Both the position numbers and the translations under genes were made by a program. DNA of 64,000 nt from Streptacidiphilus fuscans (GTDB lineage Bacteria > Actinomycetota > Actinomycetes > Streptomycetales > Streptomycetaceae), in contig NZ_JADPRT010000019.1 of the NCBI RefSeq assembly GCF_015690355.1, positions 62,001-126,000 of the forward strand, read 5' to 3'. Shown here piece after piece: positions 8,066-17,351 of the stretch. The notes beneath the pieces are model-generated. The model was not told the DNA's origin and searched no databases. It was given only the letters and a program-made list of their open reading frames with translations. How positions within the stretch are numbered: position 1 is the stretch's first letter; each line of letters begins with the position of its first letter.

Positions 8066-9043
8066 GTGAGCGTGAGCGAACGTCCTCGTACCTGGCCCGC
8101 GCTGGAGTTCGCGGAGCTGGCGCCGATGGTCGACTACCTGAACCGGCTGGTCCAGGTCGGCGGCAAGTACTCCCTGGACGAGCCGTTCGAGGTCGGCTGG
8201 GGCGACATCGTGCTGGAGTGCACACCGCGCGGGCTGCGCACCCGCACGTACCGCACCGCGGGCGCGACCTTCACGGTCCACCACCGTCTGCTCGACGGCG
8301 ACGTGGTCATCGAGGCCGACAGCGGCACCCGCACGATCCCGCTGACCGGCGATCCCCGCGCCCCCGGTTCCGTCGCCTCGTTCTACACCGCGTTCTGCAC
8401 GGCCGCCGCCGAGCTCGGCATCGCGCCGCCGCCGAGCCCGCTGATCTGCGAGATCCCCGGCGCGCCGCCGACCTTCGACGACGACCATGCCGCGCGCACC
8501 TGGGACGCGGACGCGGCGCGCCTGATCTGGCAGGGCTTCGACCTCGCCGCGCACGGGCTGGAAGCGTGGCAGGCCCCGTTCATCGGGCACCGCCCGCGGG
8601 TCGGCGTGATGTGGGGCGGCTTCGACCTGTCCGCCACGCGCTTCCGGCACCAGCCCACGAAGCCGGTCGCGGACCGCCCGTCGTTCATGCAGAGCGGCGA
8701 GCTGTACGCCTACGTGTCGGTGGGCTTCTGCTTCGACACCACCCGCGGCGCTGACAAGGATCCCGCTGCGGAGCGCATCGGCCTGTACGGGTACATCTGG
8801 CCGCAGCCCGACGGCCTGGACGGCCGGAGCTGGGGCGTCGAGGGCGCAGCCTGGCGTCCGGACCTCGGCCTGGTGCTGCTGCCGTGGCCGACGCTGCGGC
8901 GGCAGCCCGATCCGCACCAGGCCGTCGTCGCCTTCGGCGACGCGGTGTACGACGCCGCCGTCGCCACGGCGGGCTGGCCGGCCGACGCCCTCGGCCCGCG
9001 CGTCGACGGCTGGCACATGAGCAGGACGCCGCCTCCCGGTTGA
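8066..9043 (+). CDS. DUF5996 family protein
   Basis: 325 residues, soluble, one domain over nearly the whole length. Family landmarks are WPALEFAEL at the N-terminus, HHRLLDGDVVIEADSGTRTIPL, VASFYTAF, VGVMWGGFDLSATRF and YGYIWPQPDG. Function unknown; no catalytic motif is recognised. GTG at 8066 has CAGGGAG eight bases upstream and starts VSVSERPRTWPAL. It converges on the acyl-CoA ligase gene with 22 bases between them. Confidence 0.8.
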   Translation: MSVSERPRTWPALEFAELAPMVDYLNRLVQVGGKYSLDEPFEVGWGDIVLECTPRGLRTRTYRTAGATFTVHHRLLDGDVVIEADSGTRTIPLTGDPRAPGSVASFYTAFCTAAAELGIAPPPSPLICEIPGAPPTFDDDHAARTWDADAARLIWQGFDLAAHGLEAWQAPFIGHRPRVGVMWGGFDLSATRFRHQPTKPVADRPSFMQSGELYAYVSVGFCFDTTRGADKDPAAERIGLYGYIWPQPDGLDGRSWGVEGAAWRPDLGLVLLPWPTLRRQPDPHQAVVAFGDAVYDAAVATAGWPADALGPRVDGWHMSRTPPPG

Positions 9044-9065
9044 GCCCCGCGCTGTCAGGGCGTGC

Positions 9066-10652
9066 CTACGTCCTGCTCCTCAGTTCACCCTTGAGCACCT
9101 TGCCGGAGGCGTTCCGCGGCAGTTCCGTCACGAAGACGACGTCCCTCGGCACCTTGTAGTTCGCCATCTCCCGCCTGCACCAGGCGATCAGCTCCGTGCC
9201 CGCCTCGGCGTCGGCCGCGCTCCGTGGGACCACGAAGGCCCGGCCCACCTCGCCGAGGCGCGCGTCGGGGACGCCCACCACCGCCGCGTCCGCGACGAGC
9301 GGGTGTCGGGTGAGAACCCGTTCGATCTCCGCCGGATAGGCGTTGAAGCCGCCGACGGTGTACATGTCCTTGAGGCGGTCCGTGATCCGCAGGTTGCCGT
9401 CGGCGTCCAGGACGCCGACGTCGCCGGTGCGGAGCCAGCCGTCCGGGGTGAAGGCGTCGGCCGTGCCCGCCGGGTCCTCGAAGTACTCGCGCATCACCGT
9501 GTAGCCGCGGACCTGGACCTCGCCCGGCGCACCGGGCGGCTGGTCCTTGCCGTCCGCGTCGCGCACGCGCACCTCCACGCCCGGGATGGCGCGGCCCGAG
9601 GTCGCCGCCACCGTGTCCGGCGCGTCGTCGCGGCGGCACATGGTGACCATGCCGCTGGACTCGGTCAGGCCGTAGGCCGTCAGCACCGTGGCCAGGCCGA
9701 GCTCCTCGCGGATGCGGGTGACCAGCTCCAGCGGGACGACCGCCGCGCCGGTGACGGCGAGGCGGAGCGAGGACAGGTCGTGGCGGTGGCGCGCCGGGTG
9801 GTCCAGCAGGGACTGGTAGATCGTGGGCGCGCCCGGCAGGACGGTGACGCGTTCGGTGGAGATCTTGGCCAGTACCGCCTCGATGTCGAAGACGGGCTGC
9901 GGCAGGATCGTCGCGCCGCTCATCAGGCAGGCGAGGATGCCCGCCTTCCAACCGAAGGTGTGCGTGAACGGGTTGACCACCAGGTAGCGGTCGCCCTCGA
10001 CCAGCCCGGCCAGCTCCGCCCAGGTGCCGAAGGCGCGCAGGGTCTGGACGTGCGTGGTGACCGCGCCCTTGGGGAGGCCGGTCGTGCCGGAGGTGAACAT
10101 GATGTCCGCCGGGTCGTCCGGGCGGACCGCCGCGATGCGCTCACGGACGGCGCGTTCGGGTATGTCCGCGCCACCGGCCAGGAAGTCGTGCCAGCCGAGC
10201 AGCCCCTCCGGGACGGCCTGCGGCCCGCTCTCGCCGAGCAGCACGGTCGTCCGCAGGTCGGGCAGCGGGCCTGCGGCCTTCAAGGCCGCGACGTAGCTGA
10301 CGCCGAGGAAGTTGGGGGTGACGAAGAGCATCCCGGCCCGTGTCCGGCGCAGCAGTTCGGCCGCCTCGCCGCCCTTGAGGCGGGTGCCCAGCGGAACCAG
10401 GACCGCGCCCGCGCTGACCGCGCCGAGCGCCGCGACGACGTAGTCGGGGGTGTTGGGCGCCCAGATGCCGACCCGGTCGCCGGGACGCACCCCGGCAGCC
10501 ATCACGCCCGCGGCTGCCCGCCGTACCCGCTGGGCGAGTTCGCGGTAGCCGACCCGGGTGCGCGGGCCGACGACGGCCTCGGCGTCGCCGTAGCGGTCAC
10601 CCGCCCGTTGGACCAGCTCGGCGATCGTTCCCCACTCCTGGTCCGCTCGCAT
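9066..10652 (-). CDS. Acyl-CoA ligase, FadD3-like (AMP-forming)
   Basis: 528 residues of the adenylate-forming family: nucleotide loop MFTSGTTGLPKGA (about 190), YGLTESSG, the hinge GWLRTGDVGVLDADGNLRITDRLKD and the catalytic lysine in NASGK (about residue 518). It forms acyl-CoA from a free acid and ATP. Overall it looks most like mycobacterial FadD3, the ligase for a steroid ring fragment, but substrate choice cannot be read. ATG at 10652 is preceded by GGAGGG. It is divergent from the Ltp/DUF35 pair, and the shared region carries two copies of the candidate operator, one 29 bases upstream of this start. Confidence 0.9.
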   Translation of the reverse strand: MRADQEWGTIAELVQRAGDRYGDAEAVVGPRTRVGYRELAQRVRRAAAGVMAAGVRPGDRVGIWAPNTPDYVVAALGAVSAGAVLVPLGTRLKGGEAAELLRRTRAGMLFVTPNFLGVSYVAALKAAGPLPDLRTTVLLGESGPQAVPEGLLGWHDFLAGGADIPERAVRERIAAVRPDDPADIMFTSGTTGLPKGAVTTHVQTLRAFGTWAELAGLVEGDRYLVVNPFTHTFGWKAGILACLMSGATILPQPVFDIEAVLAKISTERVTVLPGAPTIYQSLLDHPARHRHDLSSLRLAVTGAAVVPLELVTRIREELGLATVLTAYGLTESSGMVTMCRRDDAPDTVAATSGRAIPGVEVRVRDADGKDQPPGAPGEVQVRGYTVMREYFEDPAGTADAFTPDGWLRTGDVGVLDADGNLRITDRLKDMYTVGGFNAYPAEIERVLTRHPLVADAAVVGVPDARLGEVGRAFVVPRSAADAEAGTELIAWCRREMANYKVPRDVVFVTELPRNASGKVLKGELRSRT

Positions 10653-10681
10653 CGGTCCGCCCTCCGCCCGACTGCCGCAAT

Positions 10682-10696
10682 ATGACTGCACGTCAG
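10682..10696. promoter_or_regulatory. Weak operator copy (site 1a)
   Basis: ATGACTGCACGTCAG: the right half CGTCAG and the TGAC of the left half match CTGACG-N3-CGTCAG, with two mismatches at the ends of the left half. It lies 29 bases upstream of the FadD3-like ATG and exactly 60 bp from site 1b, which is the reason for calling it despite the mismatches. Confidence 0.6.
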
Positions 10697-10741
10697 ATTA
10701 GGGTGGCGACGGCCTTCCCGGAAGGGTGCACGACGCCTATT

Positions 10742-10756
10742 CTGACGAGGCGTCAG
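10742..10756. promoter_or_regulatory. Operator copy (site 1b)
   Basis: CTGACGAGGCGTCAG, a perfect match to the palindrome CTGACG-N3-CGTCAG with A/T-rich flanks. It lies 62 bases upstream of the Ltp-type gene. Confidence 0.8.
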
Positions 10757-10818
10757 ATAATCAAGGACGCACCGGTTCAAGCACACACCGCCGGGGCGCG
10801 GGGAGAGCGGGGGCAGCC

Positions 10819-11961
10819 ATGCTCAAGGACCGCACGGCCATCGTCGGCATCGGCCAGACACGCTTCGCCAAGCACCTGGAGGAGTCCGAGAAGGCCCTCG
10901 CCTGCCGTGCCGTGCTGGCCGCGCTGGCGGACGCCGGGATCGAGCCGCACGAGGTGGACGCGCTCGCCTCCTACACCATGGAGGAGACCGACGAGGTCGA
11001 GCTGGCCAAGGCCATCGGCGCGGGCGACGTCACCTTCTTCTCCCGGATCGGCTTCGGCGGCGGCGGCTCCTGCGCCACCGTCGCACACCTGGCCATGGCC
11101 GTCGCCACCGGACAGGCCAGCGTCGGCGTCGCCTGGCGCAGCCGCAAGCGCGGCAGCGGCAAGCGGCCGTGGACCAACACCGCCCAGCAGCTGCCGACCC
11201 CGGCCCAGTGGACCCGGCCCTTCGGCCTGCTGCGCCCGGCCGACGAGATCGGCATGCTGGCCCGCCGCTACATGCACGAGTACGGCGCGACCCGGGACCA
11301 CCTCTTCAACGTGGCGCTGGCCTGCCGCAACCGGGCCAACCAGAACCCCGACGCGATCATGTACGACCGGCCGCTGACCCGCGAGATGTACATGGACGCC
11401 CGCTGGATCAGCGAACCGCTCTGCCTCTACGACAACTGCCTGGAGACCGACGGCGCGCTCGCCTGCGTCGTGGTCAGCGCCGAGCGGGCGCGCGACTGCC
11501 GGACCAAGCCGGTCTACCTGCACTCGGTGGCGCAGGGCCTGCCCGCGCAGCACCACGGGATGGTCAACTACTGGAACGACGACCCGCTGACCGGCCCCGC
11601 CTGGGCCGCCGCCCGACAGCTGTGGAAGACCGCCGACTTCGGCCCCGAGGACGTCGACGTGGCGCAGATCTACGACGCCTTCACGCCGCTGATCCCGCTC
11701 TCCCTGGAGGGCTACGGCTTCTGCGGACGCGGCGAGGGCGCGGCGTGGACGGAGGGCGGCGCGCTGGAGCTGGGCGGACGGCTGCCGATCAACACCGGCG
11801 GCGGCGGGCTCTCCGAGGGCTACGTCCACGGCTTCAACCTGATCAACGAGGGCGTCAAGCAGCTGCGCGGCAGCTCCACGGCGCAGGTCCCCGACGCCGG
11901 AACATGCCTGGTCACCGCGGGCGAGGGCGTGCCCACCTCGGCCCTGCTGCTGCGCGCCTGA
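10819..11961 (+). CDS. Ltp-type thiolase-fold protein (lipid-transfer/retro-aldolase type)
   Basis: 380 residues of the thiolase superfamily, SCPx/lipid-transfer branch (AIVGIGQTRF at the N-terminus, DGALACVV, YDAFTPLIPLSLEGYGFCGRGEG, LPINTGGGGLSEGYVHG). I do not see the usual thiolase nucleophile motif, which fits the Ltp2 type that cleaves beta-hydroxyacyl-CoA steroid side chains by retro-aldol reaction together with a DUF35 protein. Such a DUF35 gene follows 36 bases downstream, so the pair probably forms one enzyme complex. ATG at 10819 follows a GCGGGGGCAG stretch. Preceded by operator site 1b. Confidence 0.85.
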   Translation: MLKDRTAIVGIGQTRFAKHLEESEKALACRAVLAALADAGIEPHEVDALASYTMEETDEVELAKAIGAGDVTFFSRIGFGGGGSCATVAHLAMAVATGQASVGVAWRSRKRGSGKRPWTNTAQQLPTPAQWTRPFGLLRPADEIGMLARRYMHEYGATRDHLFNVALACRNRANQNPDAIMYDRPLTREMYMDARWISEPLCLYDNCLETDGALACVVVSAERARDCRTKPVYLHSVAQGLPAQHHGMVNYWNDDPLTGPAWAAARQLWKTADFGPEDVDVAQIYDAFTPLIPLSLEGYGFCGRGEGAAWTEGGALELGGRLPINTGGGGLSEGYVHGFNLINEGVKQLRGSSTAQVPDAGTCLVTAGEGVPTSALLLRA

Positions 11962-11997
11962 GCCCCGGAAACCCTTCGACTCGACGAGAGGATCCGC

Positions 11998-12459
11998 ATG
12001 GACACCCTGACCGCCGACGGCCTGCTGCTGCCCTGGCCCGACGACGACGGCGAACCGTTCTGGGAGTACGCCCGGCGCGGCGAACTGCGGATCCAGGCCT
12101 GCGCGGACTGCGGGCGCCTCCGGTTCCCGCCGCGTCCGTGCTGCCCCCACTGCGGCAGCTTCGAGGACGAGTGGCGGCTGATGTCGGGGCGCGGGCGGAT
12201 CTGGTCCTACGTCGTCGCCCATCCCCCGCTGCTGCCCGCCTACGCGGAGCGTGCTCCCTACCCGGTCGTCCTGGTGGAGCTGGACGAGGACCCGACCGTC
12301 CGCCTGGTCGGCACGGTCACCTCGTCCGTGCGGCGCCCCAACGCGCCGTGGGACGCGGTTCCGCCGCAGCGACTGCGGATCGGAGCGCCGGTCCAGGTGG
12401 TCTTCCAGGCGATGACGCCGGAGGTGACCGTCCCCCGCTGGGCGCTGTGCACGGGGTGA
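11998..12459 (+). CDS. DUF35 protein: rubredoxin-like zinc ribbon plus OB fold
   Basis: 153 residues. An N-terminal helix region (residues 1-30) is followed by a zinc ribbon with CADC (about 35-38) and CPHC (about 49-52), then an OB-fold (about 60-145) with YVVAHPPLLPAY and PYPVVLVEL. DUF35 proteins pair with thiolase-fold partners; the ChsH2 DUF35 domain is needed by Ltp2 for retro-aldol cleavage. It follows the Ltp-type gene closely on the same strand, has AGAGGA just before its ATG, and most likely encodes that partner. Confidence 0.88.
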   Translation: MDTLTADGLLLPWPDDDGEPFWEYARRGELRIQACADCGRLRFPPRPCCPHCGSFEDEWRLMSGRGRIWSYVVAHPPLLPAYAERAPYPVVLVELDEDPTVRLVGTVTSSVRRPNAPWDAVPPQRLRIGAPVQVVFQAMTPEVTVPRWALCTG

Positions 12460-12688
12460 GCCCCGAGGGACGAAGAGCGAAGAGCGGAGTCAAAGCCGCT
12501 CCCGTCGCGAACTCCTGCAAACGGGTGAAACAAGGTAAAGAGCGCCGACCTCGGGAACAATGCGTTTCTTCCCGGTGAACTAGCTACGCTCCTGACCGTA
12601 CTCTCGTCTGGATGGGTTACAGTCCAAGGTCGTCCGTGCCGCGTTCCGCAGCGTTCGCACAGGCCCGTAAAGAGGACCAGGAGCCATC

Positions 12689-13471
12689 GTGACCAGCAAG
12701 CCCGTCGAGCTGCCCGACGACTGGGCGGAGACGCCCGTGACCGTCGTCATGCCGACCTACAACGAGATCGGCAGCCTCGAGGCCACTGTCGAGCAGGTGA
12801 TGGCACTCAAGCTGCCCGGCCTGCACCTCAAGATCGTCGACGACAGCAGCCCTGACGGCACTGGTGAGCTCGCCGAAAAGCTCGCCCAGCGCCATCTGTT
12901 GGACGGCAAGCCGCGCATCAGCGTGCTGCACCGCAAGGGTAAGGACGGCCTGGGCAAGGCGTACGCCGCCGGTATGTCCCTGGCCGTCGAGGAGGGTGCC
13001 CACTTCGTCGTCCAGATGGACGCCGACGGCAGCCACCCCGCCGAGGCCATCCCCCAGATGCTCGGCACCGCACTGGCCACCGGCGCCGGTCTGGTCGTCG
13101 GCAGCCGCTACGTCCCCGGCGGCGAGCTCGCCGACGAGTGGGGCTGGCACCGCCGCCTGCTGTCGCGGTGGGCCAACACCTACGCCGGGACCATCCTCTC
13201 CACCCGCGTCCGGGACATCACCGCAGGCTTCAACCTGTGGAGCGCGGAGACCATCCGCGCGGTCGACCTGGCCACGCTGGAGAGTGCCGGCTACAGCTTC
13301 CAGGTGGAGCTCAAGTTCCGTGCCGTCCACGCCGGTTTCAGCGCGATGGAGGTGCCGATCCGCTTCGAGGAGCGCCGCGCGGGCGAGTCCAAGATGAGCT
13401 TCGCGGTCCAGCTGGAGTCGGCCGTGGTGCCGTGGCGTCTGCGCCTGCGGGCCCGCAAGCACAAGCGCTGA
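12689..13471 (+). CDS. Polyprenol-phosphate mannose synthase-type glycosyltransferase (GT2, DPM1-like)
   Basis: 260 residues, one soluble GT2 domain without membrane segments. Key motifs are VVMPTYNEIGSLE, VDDSSPDGT, QMDADGSHP (metal/nucleotide-binding DxD form) and GSRYVPGG, with EERRAGESKM near the C-terminus, all as in dolichyl/polyprenyl-phosphate mannosyltransferases. It makes the lipid-linked mannose used for protein O-mannosylation or glycolipids. GTG at 12689 follows AGGACCAGGAG. The 229 bases upstream hold no gene. No operator copy is present, so it looks unrelated to the catabolic set. Confidence 0.9.
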   Translation: MTSKPVELPDDWAETPVTVVMPTYNEIGSLEATVEQVMALKLPGLHLKIVDDSSPDGTGELAEKLAQRHLLDGKPRISVLHRKGKDGLGKAYAAGMSLAVEEGAHFVVQMDADGSHPAEAIPQMLGTALATGAGLVVGSRYVPGGELADEWGWHRRLLSRWANTYAGTILSTRVRDITAGFNLWSAETIRAVDLATLESAGYSFQVELKFRAVHAGFSAMEVPIRFEERRAGESKMSFAVQLESAVVPWRLRLRARKHKR

Positions 13472-13507
13472 CACAGACGGCGGGTGCCGCCGCGTAGAGT
13501 GACGGGC

Positions 13508-14485
13508 ATGACTTGGCTCGTCACCGGCGGTGCCGGCTACATCGGTGCCCACGTCGTCCGTGCGATGGTCGAGGCAGGCCACGGGGTGGTCGTCCTCGAC
13601 GACCTCAGCACGGGCGACGTGGCGCGTCTGCCCGCGGACGTACCGCTGGTCGTCGGCTCGACCCTCGACCGCCCGCTGCTCGGCACCGTGCTGCGCGAGC
13701 ACGCGGTGGTCGGGGTGCTGCACGTCGCGGCGAAGAAGCAGGTGGGCGAGTCGGTCGAGCAACCCCTGCGGTACTACCGGGAGAACGTCGAGGGCCTCCG
13801 CGTCGTGCTGGAGGCCGCGGTGGACGCGGGCGTGGGCCGCTTCCTGCTCTCCTCCTCGGCGGCGGTCTACGGGATGCCGGACGTCGACCTGGTCACCGAG
13901 GACACCCCCTGCCGCCCGATCAGCCCCTACGGCGAGACGAAGCTGGCGGGCGAGTGGCTGGTCCGCGCGACCGGCCGTGCGGCCGGCATGGGCACGGTGT
14001 CGCTGCGGTACTTCAACGTCGCGGGTGCGGCGGCCCCGGAGCTGGCCGATCCGGGCGCGTTCAACCTGGTCCCGATGGTCTTCGAACGCCTCGACGCGGG
14101 CGAGCCGCCGCGCGTCTTCGGCGACGACTACCCGACCCCCGACGGCACCTGCATCCGCGACTACATCCACGTCGCGGACATCGCCTCCGCGCACGTCGCC
14201 GCGGTGCGGCGGCTCACGGAGCGGCCGGACAGCACCGATCTCGTCCTCAACATCGGCCGTGGGGAAGGCGTTTCGGTCCACGAGATGCTCGCCGTCATCG
14301 GCGAGGTCACCGGCCTCGACACCACCCCCGTCGTCACCCCCCGCCGCGCGGGCGACCCGGCCCGCGTCGTCGCCTCCGCCGAGCGGATCGCCCAGGAGCT
14401 GGGCTGGAAGGCGAGGTTCGGCGTCGCCGAGATGGTCTCCTCCGCGTGGTCCGGCTGGCGCCGGCAGCACCCTGCGCAGAGCTGA
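13508..14485 (+). CDS. galE: UDP-glucose 4-epimerase
   Basis: 325 residues, an extended short-chain dehydrogenase/reductase. N-terminal NAD-binding GGAGYIG, catalytic serine in SSSAAVYG and YxxxK in YGETK are present, as are the substrate-domain segments RYFNVAGA and GDDYPTPDGTCIRDYIHV that mark GalE. It interconverts UDP-glucose and UDP-galactose. ATG at 13508 is taken; an in-frame GTG nine bases upstream is an alternative, and neither has a strong ribosome site. It lies 36 bases after the DPM-type gene and may be cotranscribed with it. Confidence 0.9.
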   Translation: MTWLVTGGAGYIGAHVVRAMVEAGHGVVVLDDLSTGDVARLPADVPLVVGSTLDRPLLGTVLREHAVVGVLHVAAKKQVGESVEQPLRYYRENVEGLRVVLEAAVDAGVGRFLLSSSAAVYGMPDVDLVTEDTPCRPISPYGETKLAGEWLVRATGRAAGMGTVSLRYFNVAGAAAPELADPGAFNLVPMVFERLDAGEPPRVFGDDYPTPDGTCIRDYIHVADIASAHVAAVRRLTERPDSTDLVLNIGRGEGVSVHEMLAVIGEVTGLDTTPVVTPRRAGDPARVVASAERIAQELGWKARFGVAEMVSSAWSGWRRQHPAQS

Positions 14486-14486
14486 G

Positions 14487-14682
14487 GTTTGCACTTACCT
14501 CAGGGGCGCGGGGAACTGCGCGAGTAACCACCCTGTGCGGATGGCCCTGCGCGTTGAGGACCATCCGCATGCGGGTGGCTTATCGCGCCCACGCGGCGGA
14601 GCCGCACATCAGCAGAGCCCCGCGCCCCTGGGTAGTGCAACTTGCTGCGGTAGGCGCATATCAGCGGAGCCCCGCGCCCCTG
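14487..14682. repeat. Dispersed palindromic element, copy A (compound)
   Basis: Ends are GTTTGCACTTACC and GGTAGTGCAAC; inside them are inverted arms containing GGGGCGCGGGGAACTGCGCG and CGCGCCCCT. A 47-bp core lies at 14526-14572, and the module CGCGGCGGAGCCGCACATCA follows at about 14593. A second half-copy of the right arm extends the element to 14682. It sits between galE and the oppositely oriented kinase gene, at the 3' ends of both. Confidence 0.9.
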
Positions 14683-14692
14683 ACGCGCAGCC

Positions 14693-17014
14693 TTACGGCT
14701 GCTTGGTCGCGGTGCCGAGCGCGGCGTCCAGCGCGTAGACGCAGTGGTCCTTGCTGAAGGCGAAGACCTTGCCGTCCGCCGCGACCGGGGTGCCGGTGAT
14801 CTCGCCGCCGGTGTCGAGCTTCCAGCGGAGACGGCCCGTGGCCAGGTCGAGGGTGTGCAGGGAGTGGTCACGGCTGCCGACGTGGACGAGGCCGTCCGCC
14901 GAGGCGGGGACGCCGGCCAGCTCCGCGCGAGCGGCGTAGCGCCAGTGCTCCGCACCCGTGCGGGCGTCGAACGCGTGGACCGTGTCGCCGCTGCTCACCA
15001 GCAGCACTCCCCCGGCGAGGACGACCGGGTCCGCGCCCTGGCGACCGCCCGTGCGGACGTGCCAGCGCAGTGATCCCGTCGCCGTGTCGAGGGCGAAGAC
15101 GGTGCCGAGGTAGTCGGCGAAGAAGACCCCCTCCTCGGTGACCACCGGCGAGGTGAACAGCGCGACCGGGGCGTCGAAGCGCCACCGCTCCTGGCCCGTG
15201 GCCTCGTCCAGGGCCAGCACTCTGGTGCCGTTGCAGACGTGGACCACGCCGCGGTGGAGCACCGGTCGGGAGGGGACGTCCTCGCCGAGCGGCAGCGCCC
15301 ACTGCAGCTGACCCGACGTCAACTCGACCGAGCGGAGCCGACCGCCGCCGTAGTAGTAGACCGAGTCGCCGAGGACGCAGGGGCCGGACAGGCTGTTCTC
15401 GTAGTCCTGCTGGGCGTCCTTCGCCTGCCACATCTCGCTGCCGTCGATCGCGGAGCGGACCTGGACGCCGCCGCCGCGCGTGCCGGCGACGATCGCGCCG
15501 CCCGCCGCGTCCAGCGTGTAGGTCCAGCCGTCCAGTGCGACGCGCCAGCGCTCGCTGCCGTCGGCGGCATGGAGGGTGAACAGGTTCGGACCGTCGGCGG
15601 CGTGGACGCGGCCGTCCGCGACGGCGAGCGCCCAGGCGACGTCGCCGGTGCGGAAGCGGCGGCGTCCGCTGGCGATGTCCAGGGCATGGACCTCGAAGCT
15701 GGTGACGTAGAGGACGCCGTCCGCGACCACCGGCGAGCCCCAGACGTCGTGCGACATCCGGAACCGCCACGGCCGCCACGGAGCGGCTTGGGCCGCCTGC
15801 GCGACGTGCGTGGGCTGGGCGGCCGGCTGAGCGGCGGGCTGCGCCGCCTGCTGGGCCACGGGCGCGGGTGCGGCGTGGGCGCCGCCCTTGCGGACCCAGC
15901 CGGTGCCGGGCGGCATGACCGGCGGGGCGGGCTCACCGGCCGGGACGCGGACCCCCGGTCCGATCGGCGAGGGGACTCCGGGCAGGAGCACCTTGGGCGC
16001 GGCCTCGGTACGCGGGTCCACCCCGGTCGCGCCGACGGGCGCGGCCACCGGAGCGGGGACGGGCGTCGGAGCAGGCCCGGGATCCGGAATCGGCGCCTGC
16101 GCCGGAGGCGGAGGCGGGGTGCGACGGCCGCGCTTGGCGTCGATCAGGGCGAGCGCCGACGGGGGCAGCCACTCGCGGGAGTCGTCCTCGCCGCCGTCGC
16201 CGCTGGCGTACAGGTGCGGGCCGAGCTCGGCCGCGATCTGGGCCGGGGACGGGCGACGTTCAGGGGCTGGGCGCAGGCAGGCCTTGACCAGCGGCGCCAG
16301 GTCCTGCGGCAGGCCGGAGAGGTCCGGCGACTCGCGCAGCAGCATGAAGACCGTCTCCACCGGGTTGGCCCCGTGGTACGGCGCGTGCCCGGTGGCCGAG
16401 AAGACCAGCAGCGAGCCGAGCGAGAAGACGTCCGAGGCGCCGGTGACGCCCCGGCTGTCCCTGGCCTGCTCCGGCGACATGTACGCGGGCGTGCCGACCG
16501 CCACGTTCGTCATGGTCAGCCGGGTGTGCGAGACCCCGGCCGCGATGCCGAAGTCGATCACGCGCGGGCCGTCCTCGGTGACCAGCACGTTCGACGGCTT
16601 CAGGTCACGGTGGACCAGCCCGGCCGCGTGGATCGACTGGAGCGCCTCGGCGATCCCCGCGATCAGCCAGCGCACGGTGGCCACCGGCAGCGGTCCGCAC
16701 TCGGTGACCAGGTCCTCCAGCGACGGCGCCGGAATGTAGGCGGTCGCCAGCCACGGCACCGCCGCGTCCGCGTCCGCGTCGACGACGGCAGCGGTGTAGA
16801 AACCGCTGACCGTCCGCGCCGCCGCGATCTCGCGGGCGAAGCGCACCCGGAACAGCTGGTCCTCGGCCAGCTCTCCCCGCACCGTCTTGATGGCGACTCG
16901 GCGCCCCGCCGCCGAGCGCGCCAGGTACACCAAGCCCATCCCGCCCGCGCCGAGCCGGCCCAGCACCTCGAAGGGCCCGATCCTCCTCGGATCGTGCGCC
17001 GTCAGCTGGTCCAC
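14693..17014 (-). CDS. afsK: AfsK-type Ser/Thr protein kinase with C-terminal PQQ-like beta-propeller
   Basis: 773 residues. Residues about 13-270 are a Hanks-type kinase: GxGxxG in RLGAGGMG, VAIK lysine, HRDLKPSN and DFG are intact. Residues 290-420 are a proline/alanine-rich linker with AAQPAAQP repeats. Residues about 425-773 form a PQQ/BamB-like propeller with repeated WR(F/L)xTGG-type blades. There is no membrane segment. This is the layout of Streptomyces AfsK, which phosphorylates AfsR and DivIVA and affects branching and antibiotic production; the N-terminal DPRRIGPFEVLGRLGAGGMG matches my memory of AfsK. Paralogues exist, so the symbol is a best guess. GTG at 17014 is chosen because GGGAGGTG precedes it by eight bases. 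Confidence 0.88.
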   Translation of the reverse strand: MDQLTAHDPRRIGPFEVLGRLGAGGMGLVYLARSAAGRRVAIKTVRGELAEDQLFRVRFAREIAAARTVSGFYTAAVVDADADAAVPWLATAYIPAPSLEDLVTECGPLPVATVRWLIAGIAEALQSIHAAGLVHRDLKPSNVLVTEDGPRVIDFGIAAGVSHTRLTMTNVAVGTPAYMSPEQARDSRGVTGASDVFSLGSLLVFSATGHAPYHGANPVETVFMLLRESPDLSGLPQDLAPLVKACLRPAPERRPSPAQIAAELGPHLYASGDGGEDDSREWLPPSALALIDAKRGRRTPPPPPAQAPIPDPGPAPTPVPAPVAAPVGATGVDPRTEAAPKVLLPGVPSPIGPGVRVPAGEPAPPVMPPGTGWVRKGGAHAAPAPVAQQAAQPAAQPAAQPTHVAQAAQAAPWRPWRFRMSHDVWGSPVVADGVLYVTSFEVHALDIASGRRRFRTGDVAWALAVADGRVHAADGPNLFTLHAADGSERWRVALDGWTYTLDAAGGAIVAGTRGGGVQVRSAIDGSEMWQAKDAQQDYENSLSGPCVLGDSVYYYGGGRLRSVELTSGQLQWALPLGEDVPSRPVLHRGVVHVCNGTRVLALDEATGQERWRFDAPVALFTSPVVTEEGVFFADYLGTVFALDTATGSLRWHVRTGGRQGADPVVLAGGVLLVSSGDTVHAFDARTGAEHWRYAARAELAGVPASADGLVHVGSRDHSLHTLDLATGRLRWKLDTGGEITGTPVAADGKVFAFSKDHCVYALDAALGTATKQP

Positions 17015-17351
17015 GTCCTCAGCACCTCCCCGTTGGGTCACATCCGCGCCCACCCGGGGGCGCACACTGATTCTCCACGGCGGACCCCCCTGCGGACCAA
17101 CCCATCCGGCAGGACATCAGCCACAACACCGCAACAGTCCGCGCAACGGGACGCAACGGTCCGGATCTTCGACCGTCGTCACACCCCGATCACACCCTCC
17201 ATTGCACCCGCCAGAGCGGGACTCTGCGGCATCCGGTCGGCCTTCGTCACGACTCGCTGCCAAATACAACGGAATGCCCTCACAACCGGTGGTCAGCGAT
17301 CTAGATTGGGGACGGACCATCACGTGCCGACGCGTCGTGAGAGGAGCCGTG
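17015..17351. other. Divergent intergenic region, no gene seen
   Basis: It separates the leftward kinase gene from the rightward methyltransferase gene and holds their promoters. It contains several CGCAAC direct repeats near 17130-17155, but no operator copy, hairpin or small gene that I can support. Confidence 0.5.
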
